IMG/VR virus record: IMGVR_UViG_3300042868_000716
Span: 1 to 27,971 of that record
Origin: a virus
Strand: one strand, 5' to 3'
Length of the DNA: 27,971 nucleotides
The notes beneath the pieces are model-generated. The model saw nothing but the letters and a program-made list of their open reading frames with translations. It was not told the DNA's origin and did not search any database. Positions within the stretch are counted from its first letter, which is position 1, and the number at the start of each line of letters is the position of its first letter. Below, piece after piece: positions 1-4,804 of this stretch. The position numbers were made by a program, and so were the translations under genes.

Positions 1-126
1 ATGGTTTTTATTTACCTTTCGATCATTAAACACTTGATGAAGATTGGTTACAATGTCTTCCCAATCATCATCTTCTCCTAGCTTTTCAAGGAGAGTCAGA
101 TAGATTCGGGATTTATAAAAATCAAT
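1..126 (-). CDS. partial hypothetical gene, cut by window edge, start uncertain
   Basis: An open leftward frame runs from about 126 to the first base and continues outside the window. Its visible product is acidic then basic, with LLEKLGEDDDWEDIVTNL in the middle, and has the look of real coding sequence. It has no ATG, GTG or TTG after the in-frame TGA at 133-135. The only candidate initiator is an ATT at 124-126, about ten bases after an AAAAGGAA purine run. It overlaps the stop codon of the 62-aa gene at 122-310 in the +1 frame, so the alternatives are a rare ATT start, a +1 frameshift out of the upstream gene, or a sequence error. I do not recognise the family. Confidence 0.5.
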   Translation of the reverse strand, partial: MDFYKSRIYLTLLEKLGEDDDWEDIVTNLHQVFNDRKVNKNH

Positions 127-310
127 CGTAGTTCATTTCCTTTTGACTATTGCCAGCGGCGCTACACGTTCCCTTGCCCTCAGCTATCACGAAGCCTTTT
201 CGTTTCATATCAGCACTAACCTTCAATGCCTTCGATACACCGAAGGGGCCTTGGCCGTACCAACAATTACGTAGGGAAGTATCCAACAGAACAGTGTAAG
301 CGTGAGACAT
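122..310 (-). CDS. small hypothetical protein (62 aa)
   Basis: Leftward frame of 62 codons with no recognised domain. The product is mildly basic and contains GPFGVSKALKVSADMKRKGF in its centre, which reads like a small soluble protein. The ATG at 308-310 has no Shine-Dalgarno sequence in the 20 bases before it, and a terminator (337-367) lies directly upstream, so expression would need read-through or a promoter I cannot see. A shorter start at the internal ATG of MKRKGF, preceded by GAAGG about 11 bases upstream, is possible. Its end overlaps the open frame that leaves the window. Moderate to low confidence that the full frame is translated as given. Confidence 0.5.
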   Translation of the reverse strand: MSHAYTVLLDTSLRNCWYGQGPFGVSKALKVSADMKRKGFVIAEGKGTCSAAGNSQKEMNYD

Positions 311-336
311 AATGATGATGTGAAATAATTAGGACG

Positions 337-367
337 AAGAAAAGCCCCCAGCCTTTAAGCTAGGGGC
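337..367 (-). terminator. rho-independent terminator, leftward
   Basis: On the minus strand the sequence GCCCCTAGC, a six-base loop (TTAAAG) and GCTGGGGGC form a nine-pair GC-rich stem with one G-T wobble. It is followed at once by TTTTCTTC. It sits 25 bases after the stop of the 71-aa gene at 392-607 and so ends the leftward transcript of that gene. Confidence 0.9.
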
Positions 368-391
368 ATATGATGAGGATGAAAGGAAGGG

Positions 392-607
392 TTAGATAAG
401 GATACCTTCTTCCTTCAGCTTCTTAGCTGTCTTGAAAGACAACGATGCGTTCCAATCGTTACGCTTGTAGGTGTGCTTGTTCTTGGCCCAAGCATCGGAG
501 ATATAGCCCTTCACCTTGCCATGTGCATTGGGGTTCTTCTCGTGTGCCACGATAAGGGCTTCAATCATAGCTGCGCCAACGTTGGTGTGAACGGTATGTG
601 TATTCAT
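392..607 (-). CDS. small hypothetical early protein (71 aa)
   Basis: Leftward gene of unknown function, last before a strong terminator. I chose the ATG at 605-607 (MNTHTVHTNVGAAMIEAL) because a GAG lies about seven bases upstream, whereas the ATG ten codons earlier has AGG only two bases away, too close to act. The product is small and rich in Lys, Asn and His, with an amphipathic first half and a basic C-terminal helix (SFKTAKKLKEEGILI). That composition would suit nucleic-acid or host-protein binding, but nothing identifies it. It follows the 194-aa gene after a 73-base gap that contains a perfect hairpin. Confidence 0.7.
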   Translation of the reverse strand: MNTHTVHTNVGAAMIEALIVAHEKNPNAHGKVKGYISDAWAKNKHTYKRNDWNASLSFKTAKKLKEEGILI

Positions 608-643
608 GACAATCTCATATAACAAAGCAGGCAACATCGCCTA

Positions 644-672
644 GATAGTACACTGTTTGGCAATGTACTATC
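644..672. repeat. perfect 9-bp inverted repeat in leftward intergenic gap
   Basis: GATAGTACA at 644-652 and TGTACTATC at 664-672 are exact reverse complements separated by 11 bases. The hairpin lies between the stop of the 194-aa gene and the start of the 71-aa gene. No T-run follows on either strand, so it is not a classical terminator. It could be a processing hairpin (RNase III type), an mRNA-stability element or an operator. Confidence 0.7.
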
Positions 673-680
673 GAAACGTA

Positions 681-1265
681 TTACATCAACGCTTCTTCTT
701 CCACTTCCGTAACGTTAATGTCACCCATGGCAGCCAGTACACCAACGATGGCATTCACATCGATTCCAACCTTGCCTTCTTCTTTCTTGAACAGAAGGGC
801 AAACAGCTCTGCTTGTGTCATGCCGTGGTCACGTGCTTCTTGCAAGCGCCGATCAAACATGGACTTAAAGCCCTTCTTGAATTGTTCAGGATCGAATGGC
901 TTTTGTTCCACTTCAATGTGACGCTCAGCCCATGAGAACATATTGTTCAATGGGTCAGCCAAGAACGCTTCCGTATCAATGGCAGCTTGATCGAAACGCT
1001 TCTTGCTTTTCTTCGTGAAAAGCTTTGTTGGTTCGTCGTAATGAAAGCCAGCAAAGTGTTTGAAGAAAACAACAGCCGCTTTCCGATTTACGGGCGTCAG
1101 AACAGCCAGCATTTGATTGACATAGCCAATGTTTTCCGTGGCATGAACAGCCGTCAGAACAGAACGTGAAAGCACATTCACTTGTTCACGGACGTTCTTC
1201 TCAGCCTTGCCCAATGCCCCAATACGGGCATTAAATTCCTTGTCGAAAGCCTTCTTATCAAACAT
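681..1265 (-). CDS. hypothetical early protein (194 aa)
   Basis: Leftward gene of unknown function. The start ATG at 1263-1265 follows AAGGAGA by seven bases, a strong ribosome site; the open frame upstream of it (to 1379) has no comparable site and is probably untranslated. The product begins MFDKKAFDKEFNARIGALGK, is highly charged and predicted mostly helical, with basic patches around KKSKKRFDQ and a short acidic tail (VTEVEEEALM). No catalytic motif, membrane segment or cysteine cluster is visible. It is the largest gene of the leftward cluster and lies downstream of the consensus promoter at 1503-1531. I do not recognise the family. Confidence 0.85.
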   Translation of the reverse strand: MFDKKAFDKEFNARIGALGKAEKNVREQVNVLSRSVLTAVHATENIGYVNQMLAVLTPVNRKAAVVFFKHFAGFHYDEPTKLFTKKSKKRFDQAAIDTEAFLADPLNNMFSWAERHIEVEQKPFDPEQFKKGFKSMFDRRLQEARDHGMTQAELFALLFKKEEGKVGIDVNAIVGVLAAMGDINVTEVEEEALM

Positions 1266-1348
1266 GGTATTTCTCCTTGCCCAATAGGGCATTAAACAGT
1301 GCAATAGCGCACAATCATAGGCTCTACATAAGAACCTATTGTTGTGAG

Positions 1349-1459
1349 TTATTCCTTTGGAACCAAGGACAATCCGCAATCAATCCACATCCATTCATGG
1401 CACTTGCAAGCCATAACGATCATACGATCATTGTAATTAGGGTATAAATCAGACCACAT
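1349..1459 (-). CDS. 36-aa Cys-containing small protein
   Basis: A 36-codon leftward gene, the first behind the sigma70 promoter at 1503-1531. The minus strand reads AAAGGGAAAGTAAA just before the ATG (1457-1459), a strong ribosome site at about seven bases. The product starts MWSDLYPNYNDRMIVMACKC and continues through HEWMWIDCGLSLVPKE. It has a CKCHEW motif and a third Cys eight residues later, so a small metal-binding or redox site is conceivable, and it is rich in Trp and Met. Immediate early position and small size fit a host-takeover peptide, but that is inference; no family is recognised. Confidence 0.72.
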   Translation of the reverse strand: MWSDLYPNYNDRMIVMACKCHEWMWIDCGLSLVPKE

Positions 1460-1476
1460 TTTACTTTCCCTTTCAA

Positions 1477-1524
1477 GGTAGTTTGTTTAACGCATGGGGT
1501 GAATCATACTCTAAACAAACCACC
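1477..1524. promoter_or_regulatory. operator-like inverted repeat across the sigma70 promoter
   Basis: GGTAGTTTGTTTA at 1477-1489 and TAAACAAACCACC at 1512-1524 are reverse complements at 12 of 13 positions, separated by 22 bases. One arm lies inside the -35/-10 spacer of the leftward promoter and the other in the first transcribed bases, so the dyad straddles the start site. Only one arm would be in the RNA, which favours a DNA-binding site for a repressor or activator over an RNA hairpin. Confidence 0.6.
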
Positions 1525-1531
1525 CTGTCAA
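1503..1531 (-). promoter_or_regulatory. leftward sigma70 promoter
   Basis: On the minus strand TTGACA (1526-1531) is followed after exactly 17 bases by TATGAT (1503-1508): a perfect -35 box and a 5/6 -10 box at ideal spacing. Transcription should start near 1496, giving a leader of about 37 bases before the 36-aa gene. This is the best promoter in the window and implies that host RNA polymerase transcribes the leftward genes. Confidence 0.88.
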
Positions 1532-1700
1532 CCATCCCCCTCAGTGAATAGACGTGACAAACCACTAGACTAACAATACCCGGCATGGTATGCCATGTTA
1601 TCGGGCAGGGTGTCAATCGTGATAGCTTGCTAGACTAGGCCATTGGGACTAGATAGTTTACAGGATGTATAGATTTTGAATGAACGAATTGGCAATGCTA

Positions 1701-1735
1701 CTATTGCACATGAAACATAGTTTCATTGTGCATAG
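1701..1735. repeat. 35-nt imperfect palindrome
   Basis: The core pairs GCACA-TGAAA (1706-1715) with TTTCA-T-TGTGC (1721-1731) around the loop CATAG. It extends outward through T1705-A1732 and CTA/TAG with one more bulged base. The result is a stem of about 14 pairs with two single-base bulges. It is not followed by a T-run. It may be an RNA structure in the leftward leader or a protein-binding site. Confidence 0.6.
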
Positions 1736-1809
1736 CGTCCTCGATTGGTGGATTGATTGACCATTGTTTATTCTCACTAGCCCGTCTGTTACGTCAGGCA
1801 CAAGAACCT

Positions 1810-1833
1810 CACGCATAGCATACTATGGACGTG
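1810..1833. repeat. hairpin with GA bulge
   Basis: CACGCATAG (1810-1818), loop CATA, then CTATG-GA-CGTG (1823-1833) form nine pairs interrupted by a two-base bulge. It is one of a series of short strong hairpins in the divergence region. Confidence 0.5.
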
Positions 1834-1976
1834 TAATTCCCTGCGGTTTTCGCATAAGGTAGTGTAAACGATGGCGTCAATCTACTGATTGTAACGCTTC
1901 GCATTGTCAAATTGTTAACGAACTAGGGGCAAGCCCTTACACACACCACGATAGATGTATGCATTTATTGGTTCAG

Positions 1977-2006
1977 ATTGTGCCATGCTTTGTGTGTGCT
2001 TGTCAA
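1977..2006 (-). promoter_or_regulatory. candidate leftward promoter (extended -10)
   Basis: On the minus strand TTGACA (2001-2006) is followed after 18 bases by TGG-CACAAT, where CACAAT (1977-1982) matches four of six -10 positions and the TG two bases upstream is an extended -10 element. A GATTG/CAATC dyad (1976-1980, 2004-2008) brackets it. No obvious gene lies directly downstream. Confidence 0.4.
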
Positions 2007-2157
2007 TCCCCTATTCTTGCCACATTTAAGGGCTAGGCGATTGTGCGTTATGTATCTCATGCCGTATCCCTACTGACGCACAAGTAACGCGATGCACACT
2101 AACACAGCACATTTTTAATGAACCTTCACACTAGACACGATGGCCTAGCATGTAGCG

Positions 2158-2188
2158 ATTATAAACACAGTTTGCAATCGCTTGTCAA
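2158..2188 (-). promoter_or_regulatory. candidate leftward promoter with 19-bp spacer and dyad
   Basis: On the minus strand a perfect TTGACA (2183-2188) and a perfect TATAAT (2158-2163) are separated by 19 bases, two longer than ideal. A perfect inverted repeat, AGCGATT (2154-2160) and AATCGCT (2176-2182), fills the spacer, one arm touching the -35 and the other overlapping the -10. The long spacer with a dyad is the arrangement used by activators that twist promoter DNA (MerR type), though a repressor site is equally possible. Confidence 0.5.
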
Positions 2189-2291
2189 CATTAATTTCCA
2201 GTCTAGCTATTCCGCTACTCTTGCGGCGCTTCTCGCCCTCTCGGGTCCACGTAGTCTACGTGCCTCACTAAACCGCTGACAGGAATTAATG
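2189..2291. other. multi-hairpin structured element closed by terminal inverted repeat
   Basis: CATTAATTTCC (2189-2199) pairs with GGAATTAATG (2282-2291) with one bulged T, closing a 103-nt domain. Inside, on the plus strand, are three hairpins in order: CCGC/GCGG (2212-2215, 2223-2226), CCC/GGG with a TCTC loop (2236-2245), and the perfect dyad CACGTAG-T-CTACGTG (2248-2262). The interior is clearly more GC-rich than its surroundings. The whole folds as a closing stem with three branches, resembling a structured RNA or a cruciform. It abuts the -35 box at 2183-2188. Identity unknown. Confidence 0.5.
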
Positions 2292-2331
2292 TAAGGGATA
2301 AAGCATCCAATCCAATGTGGGGTAAACCCTA

Positions 2332-2349
2332 GTACGTAACCCTACGTAC
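2332..2349. repeat. perfect 7-bp inverted repeat
   Basis: GTACGTA (2332-2338) and TACGTAC (2343-2349) with a four-base ACCC loop. It is preceded at once by a small GGG-TAAA-CCC hairpin (2320-2329). It could be an operator or hairpin in the divergence region. Confidence 0.6.
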
Positions 2350-2382
2350 AACATCATATGCCGAAGGCGTTACATATACATA

Positions 2383-2402
2383 ACGCGCGTGCGCGCATAT
2401 AC
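2383..2402. other. alternating purine-pyrimidine tract (Z-DNA-prone)
   Basis: Twenty consecutive bases alternate strictly purine-pyrimidine, with a core made almost entirely of CG and GC steps flanked by AT/AC steps. Such tracts adopt left-handed DNA under negative supercoiling. It lies in otherwise AT-rich DNA, about 40 bases upstream of the first CTCAAG repeat. Confidence 0.5.
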
Positions 2403-2443
2403 CACACAATCGGGCTGTAACCCGCATGAATGCTAGATTTATT

Positions 2444-2673
2444 CTCAAGAACGAATGCGAATGAGAATGAATATTAGGGGGTGTGTTCAATGCAACTCAT
2501 TCTCACTCAAGAAGCTGAATGAGAATTATTCTCAAGTACACTCTCAAGCATATGCTCAAGGGGTAGGCAGGGGGTTGGGTATAGATTCTATTGGTGCATT
2601 GCACCCTCAAAATATCTCATAGAAATTTACACATTCAGAAAGCTCAAGTATATTCTCAAGATTTATTCTCAAG
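2444..2673. repeat. CTCAAG iteron-like repeat array
   Basis: Eight exact CTCAAG hexamers occur at 2444, 2506, 2531, 2543, 2555, 2643, 2655 and 2668, all in one orientation. Two triplets are regularly spaced (12 and 12 bases; 12 and 13 bases). The unit CTCAAGTAYAYTCTCAAG occurs twice (2531-2548, 2643-2660). Embedded dyads are TGAGAAT-T-ATTCTCA (2520-2534) and TTATTCT-CA-AGAATAA (2663-2678). Between the triplets lie ATAGA-T-TCTAT (2581-2591) and GGTGC-ATT-GCACC (2593-2605). The array resembles initiator-binding iterons or a cooperative operator. Confidence 0.75.
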
Positions 2674-2723
2674 AATAATTTTTCAGAATATTCTTTCCTT
2701 TGTCCTCGGGAGAATGTATAGAC

Positions 2724-2738
2724 GTATGCTTCGCATAC
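2724..2738. repeat. short perfect hairpin upstream of late operon
   Basis: GTATGC-TTC-GCATAC is a six-pair stem with a three-base loop, followed by an AT-only run (TTTAATTAATTAA). A second small stem (GCCC-GAA-GGGC, 2763-2773) lies in the leader just before the fibre ribosome site. It may stabilise or start the rightward transcript. Confidence 0.45.
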
Positions 2739-2820
2739 AATTTAATTAATTAACGAAAGAATGCCCGAAGGGCGTAAAGGATTAACAAGCAGATTATGCG
2801 ACATAGTAAAAGGTTTTACA

Positions 2821-4449
2821 ATGGCTAAAATTACATTAAACAATATTACGAATACAAATCAAGTTTCTGTAATCAATGACAATTTTGATAAGATTGAGAA
2901 TGAATTACAGAATAAGGTTTTGTATAGAGACAATCCAAACAATGAACCCAATCCTCTGGTTACAGATGTAGATGTAAATCAAAGACGATTATACAATCTA
3001 CCAACTCCTGTATTGAGTCATCAGGCAGCTAGACTTAAAGATGTACAGAATGCTATTTCAGGAGCTACACAAGCCAATCTAATTAGCTTCACACCTTATG
3101 GGTCTATTTCTGCTGATACAGTACAAGGCGCTATTCAAGAGATTGTAGATGAGATGCCTACAGGTGGTGGAGGAGGTGGAGAAGCAGCTCCGGGAGGAGT
3201 AACTCTTTCAGATTTTGTTATTGATGCCACGACAGCAAACTCTCGTGTAGTGTTTACTGATACAGTTCCTGCTGGATGGAATATCAATGCAGGACGTTGT
3301 ACTGTAAGTTTTGACTTCCTTAGTAATGCATATTTCCAAGCCAACCCTACAGGACATATTGCTGTAGTTACTCGTGCTAATACGGATGTAATTGCTACAA
3401 GCGTATTTGGTACAGGTGTATGGATAGGTTATCTTGTAGGCGTAACTAACGCTAACGACTACGCTCCATCTATGGGCCTTGAGACGTGGGCTAATGGGGT
3501 TATGCCTAATAACAACTACTTGTTCCGTTATTCGGGCTCTCCTCGTAACATCCTACTTAAAGATGCTCAACAATATCGTGTTGTTATTGAGAGCACTAAA
3601 ACTACAGCGGGTGAAAGGTTTATTCGTTATAAGCTTTATGAACGTGAAGCTGTAAGTGAATATTGGAAGCTATTGAACGACACAGGGGATGTATTAGATC
3701 ATAATCGTTGGGCTGACTTAACAAAACACGGACTGGTTTTTGCTCACGTATTTGGAAGTAATCTGGTACCTTGGTCTTTAAGCTTTACCAATGTAAAGGT
3801 TACATGGAATGCTGCTCCTGCTGCTGTGTCAGATGCAACCAATAGGCTTTCTCGCTTTGGTGCAGACCTAGAAGGAGATTTGACATTACAAGGTAATGCA
3901 CGTCGTATCCGCGTAAACAACACAGGAAGTAATGCGGTCAATTGGACTTCGTTCCAAACAACGAACAGTAATGCCTCTACGTCCGTAATGGTAATCCCTA
4001 ACGGAACATCTACTACTTGTAATTTCTTTGCGGTTAATTCCAGCAACCCTGCTAGTTCTTATCGAGCAGCCACATTTGGAATGGCTGGAGGGGAAGCTTT
4101 AATTGAGACGTTTAATTTAGGACAAGTTGATCCAACGTTTAACATTAACATTGGGCCCGCAAACACTGTAGCTCGTTTCAAAACTACAGGTCTTAACATT
4201 CTAAATGCTGCTAGAGACATTGGTCAACCGGTTGAGTCGTATACGTTTATGAGTCAATGGGGAGGAAGTAGTGCAAAATCGTTTACAGACGGTACAGTGT
4301 TTAACGTAGATAGTGTTTGTACTGTCGGAACGATTCGTACGTTTATGAGTGCAACACCTACTAATGAACAAGTAGAAAATGCTTTACGTCCTCTCTACTG
4401 TATTGTATCAACCCTATACAAAGAACTAAAAGATAAGAAAGTTATTTAA
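2821..4449 (+). CDS. tail fibre / receptor-binding protein 1 (542 aa)
   Basis: Probable tail fibre. The start at 2821 (MAKITLNNITNTN) follows AAAAGG by seven bases and matches the start of the second fibre at 5752; the open frame to 2761 upstream is leader sequence. Residues 1-80 are the virion-anchoring domain, containing INDNFDKIENEL, VLYRDNP and RRLYNLPTP, a signature shared by many podovirus fibres. A poly-Gly hinge follows at about 115-120, then a beta-rich region (about 130-350) that looks like a lectin-type sandwich, and a C-terminal Asn/Thr/Ser-rich beta region. The last 40 residues (PTNEQVENALRPLYCIVSTL) form a helix that may trimerise. It opens the rightward operon and overlaps the next gene at TAATG. 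Confidence 0.85.
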   Translation: MAKITLNNITNTNQVSVINDNFDKIENELQNKVLYRDNPNNEPNPLVTDVDVNQRRLYNLPTPVLSHQAARLKDVQNAISGATQANLISFTPYGSISADTVQGAIQEIVDEMPTGGGGGGEAAPGGVTLSDFVIDATTANSRVVFTDTVPAGWNINAGRCTVSFDFLSNAYFQANPTGHIAVVTRANTDVIATSVFGTGVWIGYLVGVTNANDYAPSMGLETWANGVMPNNNYLFRYSGSPRNILLKDAQQYRVVIESTKTTAGERFIRYKLYEREAVSEYWKLLNDTGDVLDHNRWADLTKHGLVFAHVFGSNLVPWSLSFTNVKVTWNAAPAAVSDATNRLSRFGADLEGDLTLQGNARRIRVNNTGSNAVNWTSFQTTNSNASTSVMVIPNGTSTTCNFFAVNSSNPASSYRAATFGMAGGEALIETFNLGQVDPTFNINIGPANTVARFKTTGLNILNAARDIGQPVESYTFMSQWGGSSAKSFTDGTVFNVDSVCTVGTIRTFMSATPTNEQVENALRPLYCIVSTLYKELKDKKVI

Positions 4450-4586
4450 TGGAAAAGCAATTTATTGTATCGGGGAATCTGATTCAAGAAGTTATTAATT
4501 ATCTGCAAGAACGTCCATTTAAAGAAGTAGTGGGGCTAATCCAAGCCCTTGCTTCTTCGGTCCCTTACGTGAAGGAATTAGAATGA
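4449..4586 (+). CDS. 45-aa conserved-type small phage protein
   Basis: A short gene wedged between fibre 1 and the holin. The ATG overlaps the fibre stop (TAATG at 4447-4451) and its own TGA overlaps the holin start (ATGA at 4583-4586), so it is coupled on both sides. The product begins MEKQFIVSGNLIQEVINYLQ and continues ERPFKEVVGLIQAL, an amphipathic helical peptide. From memory, small proteins of the pattern LxxVIxYLxxxPFKEVxxLIxAL sit near fibre and lysis genes in other podoviruses. Function is unknown; a lysis-timing or fibre-associated role is speculation. Confidence 0.8.
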   Translation: MEKQFIVSGNLIQEVINYLQERPFKEVVGLIQALASSVPYVKELE

Positions 4587-4804
4587 TGCACGTAGTAGAT
4601 AATGTTTCAGATAGTGTAAAGATGGCTACAGCAACTGTAACTCCCGTATTAGCGTTAGCAGGTGTTCCTTTGGAACAATGGGTGTTCGTTCTTTCTGCAA
4701 TTCTAACTATCTTGTTTATCATTGAAAAAATTCCTAAAGCTTTTGTGAGCATCATGTGGATGTATCGTAAAATTGTTAGGAAACAAAATGCACCCAGCAA
4801 ATAA
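4583..4804 (+). CDS. holin (73 aa)
   Basis: Forms the inner-membrane lesion that triggers lysis. The product has two hydrophobic stretches, about residues 15-30 (ATATVTPVLALAGV) and 33-50 (WVFVLSAILTILFIIEK), followed by an amphipathic segment and a basic tail (RKIVRKQNAPSK). That is the usual class II holin size and layout. The ATG at 4583 follows AAGGA by six bases; ATG at 4586 is the alternative and would give a dual-start arrangement (MM). It directly precedes and overlaps the endolysin, with the spanins next, which supports the assignment. Because the endolysin looks like a SAR type, this may act as a pinholin; that is inference. Confidence 0.82.
   Translation: MMHVVDNVSDSVKMATATVTPVLALAGVPLEQWVFVLSAILTILFIIEKIPKAFVSIMWMYRKIVRKQNAPSK

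Larger units (their letters stand above)
1460..2820. other. 1.36-kb non-coding divergence region
   Basis: No convincing gene lies between the leftward 36-aa gene and the rightward tail fibre. Short open frames exist, for example 28 codons at 2026-2112 on the minus strand and 10 codons at 2490-2522 on the plus strand, but none is persuasive. The region holds one consensus and several partial leftward promoters, many perfect short inverted repeats, a multi-hairpin element, an alternating purine-pyrimidine tract and a CTCAAG repeat array. It separates divergent transcription units, so it is the likely control region and possible replication origin of the phage. Confidence 0.8.

Noticed and set aside
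1611-1616. TTGACA at 1611 as a full promoter
   Set aside because: The best -10 at 18 bp (CATACC) matches only three of six positions; kept only as part of the TTGACA cluster.
1905-1910. TTGACA at 1905 as a full promoter
   Set aside because: No acceptable -10 at 16-18 bp.
1918-1938. AGGG-GCAAG-CCCT as a terminator
   Set aside because: Four-pair stem and no T-run on either strand.
2026-2112. 28-codon leftward frame with GAAGG ten bases upstream
   Set aside because: Cys/Val/His-rich random-looking translation and over-long ribosome-site spacing; could be a leader peptide but not supported.
2490-2522. 10-codon rightward frame after an AGGGGG run
   Set aside because: Possible leader peptide, but it overlaps the CTCAAG/GAATGAGAAT repeats, which explain its sequence better.
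2444-2673. CRISPR-like array interpretation of the CTCAAG repeats
   Set aside because: Repeat unit of 6 bp and spacers of about 6 bp are far below CRISPR dimensions, and no cas genes are present.
2761-2820. Twenty extra N-terminal codons for tail fibre 1
   Set aside because: The paralogous fibre starts at the position matching 2821, and that ATG has the ribosome site; the upstream ATG sits in a small hairpin.
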